NCBI RefSeq assembly: GCF_011075055.1
Contig: NC_058146.1
Span: 8,990,001 to 9,054,000 of the forward strand
DNA from: Mangifera indica
Taxonomy: Eukaryota > Streptophyta > Magnoliopsida > Sapindales > Anacardiaceae
Reading direction: 5' to 3'
Length of the DNA: 64,000 bases
The position numbers and the translations under genes are program-made. Within the stretch, counting starts at the first letter, position 1. Each line of letters opens with the position of its first letter. Shown here piece by piece: positions 34,730-45,382 of the stretch. The notes beneath the pieces were generated by a model. It was not told the origin of the DNA, searched no databases, and saw nothing but the letters and a program-made list of their open reading frames with translations.

Positions 34730-34747
34730 TGACGTCGTTGCCAAGGA
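34730..34747 (+). promoter_or_regulatory. Element C primer-binding site
   Basis: TGACGTCGTTGCCAAGGA, a decayed tRNA-Asp-type site, five bases after the 5' LTR. Confidence 0.78.
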
Positions 34748-34828
34748 GTTTTTAATTTATATGTTTGTTACACAATCTTCGAAAGCACATAAATCTATGC
34801 ACGAAACAAAAGAAAACATGCCCGAGAA

Positions 34829-35941
34829 TTGAACTTTAAGAAAGCTTACTGCTCTAGATTTGAACCAACAACCTCACTACATTACTTTCCTAATTTAGAT
34901 GCTAATACTACTTTTGAATTAAAATCTAAACTAATCCATCTTTTAGATGTTTTTTATGGCTTCGTAGGTGAAGATCGTTATAAACATCTCAAAGAATTCC
35001 ATGAAGTGTGCACAGACATGAAACCGAATGGAGTGACTGAAGAATAAATCAAGATGAGAGCCTTCCTATTCTCTTTGAAAGATGATGTGCAAGATTGGCT
35101 TTATTACCTACCCATTAGAAGCATCACCACTTGGCATAAGATGAAGAGGCTGTTTCTAGAGAAATATTTTCTGGCTTCAAGAGCCACCGACATTAGGAAG
35201 GAAATTTGTGGCATTAGGCAACATATTGTAGAATCTCTATACGAGTACTGGGAGCGTTTTAAAAAACTCTGTGCAAGTTGTTTGCACTACTAAATTAATG
35301 ACCAATTTCTCTTTCAATACTTCTATGAGGGACTTCTAGCAACTGATAGAAATATGATTGATACAACGAGTGGTAGAGCATTGGCTGACAAAACCCCTGA
35401 GGCAGCCTGAAATCTAATTACAAACATGACATCAAATTCACAACAATTTAAGATTAGATTAGACCATTCATCTCGGTGAGTTAATGAAGTAAATTTCTCT
35501 TCTATTAAAAAACGACTTGATGGTTTAACTTCTTTTGCATGACAAATGGCTATAGGAAAACTACAAGCTGTAAAAGTTTGTGAAATTTGTTTAGTTAGGG
35601 GCCATCCAACTAATATGGGTCATGCACTTTAAGAGGACTGCTTTGAGCAAGCCAATGTAGTTGGTGGATTTTCGAGACAACCACAGCAAAATTATAATCC
35701 TTATTCGAATACCTATAACCTAGGTTGGAAAGACCATCCTAATCTCTAATATGGGAATGCATATGCAAATTAGCCTGCGAATAATTTTCAGCCATACCAA
35801 CAGTCTTACATTTCTAGGCAATAACAATCAGCTTAAAATTTTGATTCAGGTACATCTCTTGAAGACATTATTAAAACTTTGGCTACTAATATTGTGAAAT
35901 TTCAGCCAAAGACAAAAACTAGCATTTAAAACTTTGAAAAG
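34829..35941 (+). pseudogene. Element C gag (retrotransposon gag domain)
   Basis: Gag capsid-type domain of the Ty3/gypsy group. The frame from about 34829 shows the typical HYFPNLDANTTFELKS start, GEDRYKHLKEFHEVC, then after a stop at 35045-35047 MRAFLFSLKDDVQDWLYYLP, FLEKYF, IRKEICGIRQH and LYEYWERFKKLCASC. Downstream in broken frames there is a CEICLVRGHPT zinc-knuckle-like stretch near 35575-35610 and the LEDIIKTLA segment near 35858. It forms the particle shell in active relatives. The protein is cut where homology stops at 35941, just before the spot where protease would follow. Several stops are present. Confidence 0.88.
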
Positions 35942-36358
35942 TGATAATTTAACCCATTTTTTTAAATTATTTCAAAACCAATTTTAAGATATGAAAATGT
36001 AGTTTACAAAAATTCATTATTTTAAATGAGTTAATAAACTTTGATAAAAATTTGGCTTAACCCAATAAGTTTGAAAAATAATATTTTAACCCAAAATGTG
36101 AAAAATATGAGAATAAGTTTTTATATGAGCTATCACATGCAAACAAATATTCTAATCAAAACGAATGCTCTAAATTACAAACATATCTACCTAAACTTGA
36201 GTTTTTCTTCAAATCTTCAAGAAGTTTTCACTGGAGTCTTATTTTTCATTTCCATCTTGAAACTTCTTCAAGTGCATTAGGTAAATTCTTTTGATCTAAA
36301 CTCTCACTCAAGTAAAATCATTAGTCAGTATGCTTAGGGACATATTAGTTTATTATCA
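35942..36358. other. 417-bp filler replacing protease-RT-RNase H of element C
   Basis: Unrelated AT-rich sequence between the end of gag and the tail of integrase. It begins TGATAATTTAACCC and ends TTTATTATCA, so it has TG...CA limits with a short inverted match (TGATAAT / ATTATCA), like a small solo LTR or a MITE. No target duplication flanks it, which fits insertion together with deletion of about 3 kb of pol. No coding content is seen. Confidence 0.55.
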
Positions 36359-36384
36359 TCAAAATAAGAGTATAATGACTCTTT

Positions 36385-36918
36385 GACTCAACAGATATGT
36401 TATGGGTATATAGAATAGTATATAAAACACTAATTGGCATGTCACTATACAGGTTGGTATTCGGTAAGACCTACCGTCTTCTAGTTGAATTAGAGCATAA
36501 AGCATATTGGGTTGTCAAGTAATGTCAGATGACCTTGGATGAGGGCAGTGAATATAAGAAATTACAACTGCAAGAATTAGAGGAAATTCGCAATGACGCA
36601 TACGAAAGCTCGAGAATTTATAAAGAGAAAACAAAGGCATTTCATGGCAAAATGATTTCCAAAAAAAAATTTTCATTTGGCCAAAAAGTTCTTCTTTATT
36701 ATTTAAGATTATGGTTGTTTCTAGGTAAATTGCGATCTCCTTGGATTGGACCTTTTGTTGTTACTAACATTTTTCCTCATGGTGCAATAGAAATTCAGAG
36801 CTCAAAAACTTCAAAGGTGTTCAAAGTTAATGGTCATAGACTCAAACCTTTTTATGAAGGATTGCAAGCTAAAAATGTAGAAGAATTGGAGTTGAGAGAT
36901 CCTGTATACATTAATTAG
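36385..36918 (+). pseudogene. Element C integrase C-terminal part
   Basis: Homology to Ty3/gypsy integrase resumes mid-core with LWVYRIVYKTLIGMSLY (36400-36450), then ELEHKAYW, and after a stop an open frame of 129 residues from 36529: [20 protein letters not shown], the GPFVV SH3-like segment ([20 protein letters not shown]) and [14 protein letters not shown] before TAG at 36916-36918. The DDE catalytic residues lie in the deleted part. This half normally binds DNA and directs multimerisation; alone it cannot integrate DNA. Confidence 0.88.
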
Positions 36919-37690
36919 TAGATAAAGGCATTACATCGAGCTGACAACAATAAACAAAGGCACTACTTAGGAGGCAACCTAAGCTTTCAGTCTTATTTTA
37001 TTTAATCTCTCAATTTTAATTTTCATGGGCAATTGTTTTTTAATTTCAATTTTACGTATTTCAATTTTGGTTCTAAATTTCAGTTTTAAGACTTTTGATG
37101 TTTATTTGGCAATTGTTTTTGTGATTTCAATCCAGTTCATTTTAGTTTATTTTTTTATTTTTTTTACTGTTCCATCATCTTCTTCCTTCTGCCAGGCTTT
37201 AATTGGCCTTTTGTAAATGATTACGTAAGAGCAATCTATAATTTCAATGTTTTGGGGCTAGATCATGGTTTCTGTCAATGTTTAGACCTTGCTATGTTAT
37301 TCTTTTTAACATAAGGGGCTAATATGTTTACATGTGAATATATTATTGCTTTGTTTTCAAAAACCATATTTACAAAATGAAAACACACCTGCCAATTTCT
37401 CTCCCATTCAAGCCCTAGTTGCCTTGCCCTTCTAAATCACCATGCAAAAACTCACTCACAACATCAAAGGCTAGCAAGATCAACCCGTCAACCATCCCTT
37501 GTATGTGCGTCATTATCGAAACCAAAAGCATCCTCTGCCAATCACAACTCACAGCCTTTATCTTTATCCCATTTAAACCCTTACTTAACATCTTCCTCAC
37601 CATAGCCTCAACCACGACAAAGCACCACCACTTCAGCATATTTTGGTCCATGTTCGTGCATTCAAAAAGGGAAGAAAATTGAACTCTCCA
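36919..37690. other. Element C pol-ORF1 spacer
   Basis: Non-coding spacer between integrase and the ORF1-like gene, a usual feature of Athila. Two overlapping opposite frames at 37415-37682 are not supported by any motif. Confidence 0.5.
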
Positions 37691-38494
37691 ATAGCCTAGA
37701 ACTCAAGCTAGGTGAATTTAACACCTTCATTGATAAACAAGACAAAGAGAGATATGCGTTTATGTGTGAACGAAAAATCTACCCTTGTAAGTATGTTCAT
37801 ACCAAACTCTTGATCAGTTGAGCATTCATAATGAAGTTGATGTGCTAGTTGAGCTAACCCATGTATTTTACACAACATTTCAATTTAATGATAATAAGGA
37901 GTTTGATTTGTTTACCAAGGGCATAGTTGAGGTTAGGATAATGGGGAGACAATATTCATTTTCAATTTCTAAATTTAACATTGCTTTGGGGTTTCTGAAA
38001 AAAAAGATGCAAAGAGTGAGTGATATGTAAGTTCCCAGTGCGATTATAGTTTTGAATTTAATCCTGTTGATTTGTGGCATAAAAGGTTGGTTGATTCTAC
38101 TTTGTATAACCTTAGTGCTTCCAAGAGTTCTTATTTAAAAAGTCCTGTGTTTAAATATTTGTAGCATTTCTTGGCTTTTAAATTTTCAGGAAAGAGGAAT
38201 AGTACAAGTACTATTTCTAAGGTTGACTTTTATTTTTTGTGGTGCATAGAGCATAATATTCAAGTTAATTTAGGTTCTTGGTTGCTCACTCAATTCCAAT
38301 CAGTGGTCCAGAAGAAAAATAAACCTTTAATCCTTGGTTTTTATATCACTCAATTAGCAATTAAATTTGGTTCATTAGGTATTTCTAACCATAACATACA
38401 TATTGCTTGTGAGGTGGAACCATTGGATATGACTTTTTTAGACACAATGGGAATTGTGACAAAACAAGTAGATGGCAGTTTTAGTTTCATATAG
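37691..38494 (+). pseudogene. Element C Athila ORF1-like gene downstream of pol
   Basis: Located where Athila elements carry an extra, env-position gene of unknown function (often labelled Arabidopsis retrotransposon ORF-1 or putative plant transposon protein). The opening FNTFIDKQDKERYAFM, then CERKIYPCKYV (about 37715-37800), leads after a frame change to IHNEVDVLVEL and QYSFSISKFNIALGF (37818-38030). The second half has STLYNLSASKSSYLKSPVFKYL-like sequence near 38095-38160, then an open frame of 107 residues at 38171-38494 with YFLWCIEHNIQVNLGSWLLT, KKNKPLILGFYIT, and HIACEVEPLDM. At least two stops or shifts interrupt it. No signal peptide or membrane segment is evident, so an envelope function is not supported by what is seen. 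Confidence 0.75.
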
Positions 38495-40432
38495 CCATGA
38501 CCAACAACAATGTCTTTTTCTCGGTCTAGTTAACGTCAAAGAACAATAGTAGAAATAGCTACACCTAGCAACTATCCTCAAGCAGACATTCCATCATTCT
38601 CCTATGCTCCTTTGTTAGACAACATCGATGCACTGCTGCATAGATTTGACCAAAAAGTAAACTACATGAAGTGCAATCTGATGGCATTTTTCAATTCTCA
38701 AAGATTCACTCCACCTTAGCCCCATTTTCCATAATACTGGTTGTTGTTTCTTTTTCCACAGATCTAGAAAAGTTTTCTTTCCTTTTTATTTTAAATTTTA
38801 GTTTTAATTATAGTGTGTTTTGTTTAAACATTGTGGACAATGTTTAGTTTAAGTGTGGGGGAGGGTTTATGTGTGTTTTATTTTTTTGTTTTTCTTTACC
38901 TGTCTTCAGTTTTTTTGATTTGTTCTTGCGTTCTATCCTTCTGTTCTCTTTTTATTCTGTTCAGTTTTGTTCTTCTATTCTGTTCTATCTACGTATTCTA
39001 TTCTTTTATTTGTTTTATGTTCTTTTTTGTGTTATGTTTCTTCTGGTTATGCCTTATTTTTTGTCTTGTTTCGTTTGTGTGCTATTCTTTGCTAGTTAAA
39101 TTTTGGTTTTTGTTTGTGTTTTTCATTGATATAGTAGCTGGTGTACTCTCCCTGGTTTAGTCAACCAAATAGTTTCATTGATTTCATTTTAAATGAATGA
39201 AATTGTGTGCATGCCATAGGACTTAGTTGATTAAGTATGAAAGCAAGGCACACTGATTTGTTAAATTAACTAGGGGTATGCACTTAAACAAATTTTGATA
39301 ATTAAGTGATAGAGCTTTGTTTGAAGTTAAGGTGAATTGATTTAACCCATGAGTTTTGAGCTGGAAAAAAAGAAGATTGAAACATACATATCAATCTATG
39401 TTTTTTTTAATGAGTGGTATTCTTCTATGTGAATATATTTTTAGAACTTGCATTGAACCATTTCGAGACCGCATTGATATATGCATGCATGAAAATGATA
39501 AAGGCATTCTTGTTTAAACCCTTTAGCTTAAAAAGTCTACCTGTTTTAATTTCCCTTGTTAGCCCCTTAAGCCTTACAAAGCCTTTGATTCTTTGAGCTA
39601 AAACCACATAACAAACCCAAGCCTTCAAATAAAAATCCTCACCTAACCATGAATGTTAACAGACATTTAAACTGAATTTTATTGCTTGTTAAAATCGCTA
39701 TCTTGAAAAATTTTAATGTGAGGGGAAAAAAGGACTTAAATGCATTAGGATGAGATTACGAAAAAAAGTTGGCATAAAGATTTGCTATTGCTACTACCTT
39801 ATGTTGTTATTTTTACTCTTAAATTCTCTGAATTATTGAAAAAAGAAAAAGAAAAAAAAAGCAAAAAAAAATTGAAAAAAATGAAAATGAAAAAAAAAAA
39901 GAAAAGGCAGTAACAAGGAATTGCAAGAGAAATGTGATGAATGTAATGGTTTCAACTTTAGATTTTTGTTCCCTTTATGTGTTTAAATATTTTGTTAATA
40001 CTCATGGTTTTAACCTTTTGTATCTATTAATCCTTACATTTACTCGAAACCCCATTATAACCTAAAATAAAGTTTTTGATTTACGTATGTATATAATCTA
40101 AGTGATAGAGATTTGGTGCATAAGCAAACCTATGATCGAATGTTTGCATTGGAAGAACCTAAGCAAAACACCAAACCATTAAACAAATGAGTGATAACCA
40201 TGAGGAGATTCACCAAAAACTTCATACATGCTTTAGAATATGATTGTCTTATTTGTCTTTGTGCGTATCTCCTTGTGAAGTTTGATTATGATATATGTTG
40301 TTGCTTAAGTCTTGGTTGGTTTGAATCTTAAAGTATGTGCACTTTTTGGTATCTTGAGAAAAGAGATTGATGGAACCCTTTTGTTTTGTTTTTAAATGAT
40401 AATTATGGTTTGCTCGAAGATGAGTAGTTGAT
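38495..40432. other. Element C 3' untranslated region
   Basis: Non-coding. It contains an internal polypurine-like tract AGTGTGGGGGAGG (38852-38864), a pyrimidine-rich stretch (38875-39120) whose Cys/Phe-rich frames are compositional artefacts, and an A/G-only-like run at about 39838-39906. Long 3' UTRs with more than one such tract are typical of Athila. Confidence 0.6.
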
Positions 40433-40447
40433 AAGTGTGGGGGAATT
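40433..40447 (+). promoter_or_regulatory. Element C polypurine tract
   Basis: AAGTGTGGGGGAATT, directly upstream of the 3' LTR start TGATAACG. Confidence 0.85.
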
Positions 40448-41742
40448 TGATAACGTTGTTAATTGTCATTATTTGGAATTTTTAATTCCCTTATGTTGTG
40501 TGAAAATTTAATTCAATCTAATGGAATTATTTGTCTTTTCGCACTAAAGACGCTTTGAACATTTTCAAAGTTAAGTTAGGCCAAGAAGTCTAGAACTAAA
40601 GCAAATTTACGAATTAACAAATTTTGTGATACTAACTAGATGTAGGCACATGAAATGATGAAAGCAGATTTCAAAATTTAAATTTTGACGTCTAGATCAG
40701 CTGAAATAATCCAAAAAAAGTCAAGATTTGCTTCTTAGAAAAGGGAAATATTATTTTGATAGATAGGGATATATATAAGGGAGATATATATCTTTTCCTT
40801 TCTTATTAGAAAGATATATATTATTTTTGCTCGGCTAGATTAAGGGATTACCATTGATTTTTTTATTATTTTCCGTATATGAATGGGAGAAAGATATATA
40901 TTTTATTTTATTTATTTTGGGGGATCATAGGAATTAGATCTAGATGATTAGAGAGCTAAATATGGCATACAATGGCTAAAATCTTTTCTCTTGGTTGAAG
41001 GGATTTGAAACCATAAACTACAAGTTGTGAGATTTTTGTTCTTTAATGCATCTTTTTAATTATTCAAGTATTTTTCATGATTGTGTTGGTTGATTGCTAA
41101 GGCACACAATTAGTTTATCAATTAATATAATCTACTGCTAGATTAGGTGTTGAATCCGTAATTGTTCAATCTATCTAATCAAAATGGCAATTGGGATTTA
41201 TTGTTTGCTCTATCAGAAACTGTAATTCCTAGGAAAATAATCAGTTGGATTAAAGAAAATGTCGTACGCTTGTGTTATTTTGTTTTGTTGGTCTTTCTAA
41301 TTCTTAATGCTATTGCTTAATTAAATTCGAGATTGTATCCAAGTTTTTAAACAATAAGGGTTAACTGAAATACATGTTTTTGGTTAACAAATTATAAGAA
41401 AAAATAGGTAATTAATACCATAATAAATATTTGAATAATTAATTTGATACTCCTAAGTGTTGATGATCAATTGTAGTTTCAATGGTGGATGTGACCGTAG
41501 ACCAAGGTTAGTTTAACTGACTATTTATTTTATATTATTTCATCAATTTTTATTTATTGCTTTTAATTATAATTCGTATTCAATTCAGAAACCTTTCCCC
41601 CCTCCCCTATTTCATTGCTTTATGAGATAAGTAATGACTTATTAATTGGAACTCTTCGAGAGAACGATCCCTATTTTCCTTTACTACATTTTGTTGCAGG
41701 AATTTAGAATTTTAATTTGGGTGTCGATGACAACACTTGCCA
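40448..41742 (+). repeat. Element C 3' LTR
   Basis: 1295 bp, from TGATAACGTTG to ACTTGCCA. Partner of 33409-34724. Followed by TSD ATAAT. Confidence 0.92.
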
Positions 41743-41747
41743 ATAAT

Positions 41748-42500
41748 TTTGAAATAAAGCCACAAATTATCCAAATGATTTAAACCATAGTTCATTTTGA
41801 TGCTTTATTAAATGAGGATCCAAATGCTCACATTGACAATTTTTTGGAAATTTGTGACACTTTTAAACACATTGAGGTGTCAAATGATGTTATCAGGTTA
41901 AGATTATTTCCTTTTTAACTTGGAGATAAAGCTAAGAGTTGGTTACATTATCTCCTTGCAGGTACCATAACAACTTGGGATGATTTAGCTGAAAAATTCT
42001 TAGCTTAATATTTTCCATATGCAAAAACAGCAAAGTTTAGGAATGAGATCAACATTTTTAGGCAATGTGAGATAGAAAAATTGTATGAGGCATGAGAGTG
42101 CTTCAAAGACCTTTAAGGAAGTGCCCTCATCATGGACTTCCTCAATGGTTATTGGTGTAGACATTTTATAGTAGGTTGAATCATTCTACACGAATTCCTA
42201 TTGATGCAACTACTAGTGGAAATTTTATATGAAAGTTATTTGAGGAGGCATATGAGTTATTGGAGGAGATGGGCATAAATAATTATCAATGGTCTATAGA
42301 AAGATCAACATTAAGAAGGACGATTGAAGTGCATGAGATTGATGCTATTACAACAATTAATGAAAAGGTAGATAAATTATTTACTAAACTTGATCAGTTG
42401 AGTCGTAATGTTGTTCAATCTATGTAGGTGTGTGAATTATGTAGGGGTTATCATGTTACAAGCAAATGTTAAAAGGGAAATCGTTTGCACCTAATGATAC
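41748..42500 (+). pseudogene. Element A gag
   Basis: Ty3/gypsy gag domain resuming after the Athila insertion: HFDALLNEDPNAHIDNFLEI (about 41795-41855), then DVIRLRLFPF and DKAKSWLHYL, TTWDDLAEKFLA, and KFRNEINIFRQ, all characteristic of the gag core. Stops occur, for example in the LFPF-LGDK and EKFLA-YFPY segments, and the frame shifts after 42100. A YHVTSKC-like knuckle relic lies near 42440-42470. The site of insertion C lies just before this domain, so the start codon of gag is on the far side of C or was lost. Confidence 0.85.
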
Positions 42501-43132
42501 AAAACAAGGCAATAATGTGTCGAACCAAGGAAGAACATAAAATAATCCTTATTTTAGCACATAAAATCTAAAGTGGAGGAATCATCCAAATTTCTCTTAG
42601 TTCAATAATAAGAATAGAGCAACACTACCATAGAAAGTGCCATCATGGGAGAAAAAGTCTTCACTTCAAGAGATGATTTCTAACCTGTCCAAGATGACTT
42701 TAGATTATATGGCAAGAACATATTCATATATATAAAATCAACAAGCTGCCATCAAAAGTCTAGAGTTACAAGTAAGCCAATTAGCTAGTGAAGTTTCAAA
42801 CCAAACTCAAGGTTCCCTACGTAGTAACATCGAAAAAAATCCAAGGGAGCATGTGAAAGAAATTATCTTGAAGAATAGAAAACAACTTGATGATCTATTA
42901 TTGAAAGCGAGTAAGAAGAAGGTTGAGGCACCTAAGTTTGCCTTGATGTTGAAGTGCAGTCACATGAGGCAGAACATGAACAAAATGAGGAAAACAAATC
43001 AATACCAATAAAGGCTTATATTCCCCTTGTTCTTTTTCCATAACGTTTTTGTGCAAACAAAGAAGATAAGACTTTCTTGAAATTTCTTGATGTGTTTAAA
43101 AAACTTCATATTAATATTTTTTTGTAAAAGCA

Positions 43133-43740
43133 TTGGCTGAAATGTCAAGTTGTGCCAAGTTCTTGAAAGAGATTTTATCTAATAAGAGAAAACTTAAAGA
43201 TCATGAAACAGTAATGTTGACTAAAACGTGTAATGCAATAATTCAGAACAAACTACCTGCTAAGTTAAAAGATCCAAGGAGTTTTACTATTCCTTGTTAT
43301 ATTGGAAATTATGAATTTAATAAAGCTTTGTGTGATCTTAGTGTCAGCGTTAACTTAATGTCATCTTCTTTGTTTATAGAATTAGGGTTAGGTAAAGTTA
43401 GGCCCATTACTGTTTCCTTGTAGTTGGCAAATCATTCAATAAAAAATCCACTAGGTATCATTGAAGATGTTTTAGTTAAAGTTGAAACTTTTATATTTAT
43501 CGTGGATTTTATTATGCTTGCTATATAGGAAGATAGAGAAGTTCCTTTGATTATGGGATGCCCATTTTTAGCAACTAGTGAGGCATTAATTGATGCTCAA
43601 TAAGGTACGTTGATATTGAGGTTAGGACAATGGAAAGTAACTTTTAATGTTTTTCAAGTTTCTAAATTCCCTATGGAAACCAATTTATGTCTAAGAATTG
43701 ATTTTTTTTATGATTATGTAGTTGAGACAATACAAAAGTC
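43133..43740 (+). pseudogene. Element A aspartic protease
   Basis: Retropepsin-type domain that would process the polyprotein. The open frame 43133-43423 has LPAKLKDPRSFTIPCYIG, then FNKALCDLSVSVNLM: the active-site motif, normally DLGAS, reads DLSVS, keeping the Asp. After a stop the second half is readable to about 43700 (REVPLIMGCPFLATS, then ALIDA, LILRLG). Ty3/gypsy elements of the Athila/Tat side show the same IPCxIG...LCDLGAS...FLATxxALID order. Two or more stops interrupt it. Confidence 0.88.
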
Positions 43741-44099
43741 TAATGATTCTGTTGAGCAATAAAATTCTTGTTTGGAAAAAGACTATGTGCAAGTACCAAA
43801 AACAAGTTCAAGACAATCAAAAAGGGAAGGAATTTCAATTTGGTCAAATCAAAATGTGTCGTTTGAACAACTTCAGAAGTCAGTAATATCATCATTGCCT
43901 TCAATTAAAAAGCCTTTGGCACATCTAAGGTATGCTTTTCTAAGTGATAATTCTACTCTTCCTATGATAATTTCTACATAGTTAAATAACGAAGAATAGA
44001 AAAATGTTTTGCATGTTTTAAGGAAGCATATTAGAGCTCTAGGATGGTCTATAGTTGATATTACAGGAATTAGTCCTTCCTTATGCATGCATAAAATTT

Positions 44100-44760
44100 T
44101 AATGGAAGATAATTATAAGCCCTCTATTCAACATCAACAAAGATTAAATCCTCACATGAAATAAGTAGTTAGGGCTAAAATAATTTAGTGGTTAGATGTT
44201 GGAATCATATATCCTATCTCTGATAGCAATTAGGTTAGTTTGATTCATGTGGTTACTAAGAAAGGTGGAATGATAGTGATTACTAATGAGAAAAATGAAT
44301 TAATTCCAACAAGTACAGTAATGGGTTGGCATGTGCGTATTGATTATAGAAAATTGAACAATGTCACTTGAAATCACTTTTCATTACCTTTTATTGATCA
44401 AATGCTTAACAGACTTGCAAGTTACCCTTTTTATTGCTTTTTAGATGGATATTAAGGCTACAATCAAATTCCCATTTCACCAGAAGACCAAGAAAAAACC
44501 ACATTTACCTGTCCATATGCTAGTTTTGCATTTAGAAAAATGTCATTTGGTTTGTGCAATGCACCAACAACTTTTCAAAGGTGTATGATGTCTATTTTTA
44601 TTAACATAGCAGAAAATTTATTAAAGTATTTATGGATGACTTCTCTGTTTTTGGTTCTTCTTTTGATATATGTCTTGCTAATCTTTCTCGAGTTTTGCGG
44701 GGATGTGAAGAATCCAACTTAGTGATAAGGAGTTTTTTGGAACATGCTAGTTTTTACCAA
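44100..44760 (+). pseudogene. Element A reverse transcriptase
   Basis: RT domain with WHVRIDYRKLNNVT near 44330, NHFSLPFIDQML, YYCFLDGYxGYNQI-like sequence near 44440, EDQEKTTFTCPYASFAFRKM near 44485-44540, then open frame MSFGLCNAPTTFQRCMMSIF. The catalytic box is preserved as FMDD at 44629-44640, but in a frame one base away from the preceding helix, so a frameshift has occurred between FQRCMM and FMDDF. In-frame stops replace residues in the fingers and palm. It would copy RNA to DNA in an active relative. Confidence 0.88.
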
Positions 44761-45360
44761 AGATTTGTCAAAGACTTCTCTAAAATCACTTAGCCTCTTT
44801 GTAATTTTTACCTAAAGATGCACTTTTTGAATTTATTGACGAGTGTTTGTGTGCTTTTAACATATTGAAGAATAACTCATCTTAGTACCTATTTATGGCA
44901 ATTCCTGATTGGTCTTTACCATTTAAGCTTATGTGCAATGCAAGTGATTATGTTTTTTGAGAGTTTTGGGATAAAAAAGGAGAAAAGGTTGCATGTCATC
45001 AATTATGCTAGTAGAATTTTGAATAATGCACAACTTAATTACGCCACTTCTGAGAAATTAACTTTTAGATATTGTTTTTGTCATTGACAAATTTAGATCA
45101 TATCTTGTTGGTTCTAAGACAATAGTTTATACATGTCATTCAACTATTAAGTAGTTGTTAACTTAAAAAAGGCTAAACCAAGATCAGTTCACTGGATTTT
45201 GTTTTGCAGGAATTTGATCTTGAAATTTGTGATAAAAAAGAAGCTGAAAAACCTGTTGCAAACCATCTTTCTCGATTGAAGTGTGATGTAACAAAAGAAC
45301 CAGACCAACCTATCAATGAATTATTCTCTAATGAACACTGTTTGCACTTCTAACTTCCAA
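44761..45360 (+). pseudogene. Element A RNase H
   Basis: RT connection and RNase H follow RT directly. FYQRFVKDFSKIT lies near 44755-44790, and the RNase H start WSLPFKLMCNASDYV near 44910-44955, where the first catalytic Asp of the family motif LMCDAS is replaced by Asn. Later blocks such as the INYASRILNNAQLNY stretch (about 45000-45040) and a QEFDLEICDKK-like stretch (about 45210-45240) are readable in shifting frames. It is non-functional. Confidence 0.8.
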
Positions 45361-45382
45361 TATTCCTTGGTTTGCTGATATT

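Larger units (their letters stand above)
33409..41742 (+). mobile_element. Athila-type Ty3/gypsy retrotransposon C nested in A
   Basis: An 8334-bp element with perfect 5-bp target duplications ATAAT (33404-33408 and 41743-41747). LTRs are 1316 and 1295 bp. A tRNA-Asp-type primer site follows the 5' LTR and the tract AGTGTGGGGGAATT precedes the 3' LTR. Gag is recognisable, then 417 bp of unrelated sequence replaces protease, RT, RNase H and most of integrase. The integrase C-terminus and an Athila ORF1-like gene follow. It is a deletion derivative that could move only with helper proteins, and its remaining frames also carry stops. Confidence 0.92.

Noticed and set aside
37415..37682. Two overlapping opposite-strand frames of 78 and 87 codons
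   Set aside because: No motif on either strand; they lie in the spacer between Athila integrase and ORF1 and look like chance frames.
37691..38494. Calling the Athila post-pol gene an envelope gene
   Set aside because: No signal peptide, membrane span or fusion-type feature is visible; only position suggests it.
38831..39160. Phe/Cys-rich frames resembling a multi-pass membrane protein
   Set aside because: The composition follows from a pyrimidine-rich tract in the 3' untranslated region of element C; two frames give the same type of sequence.
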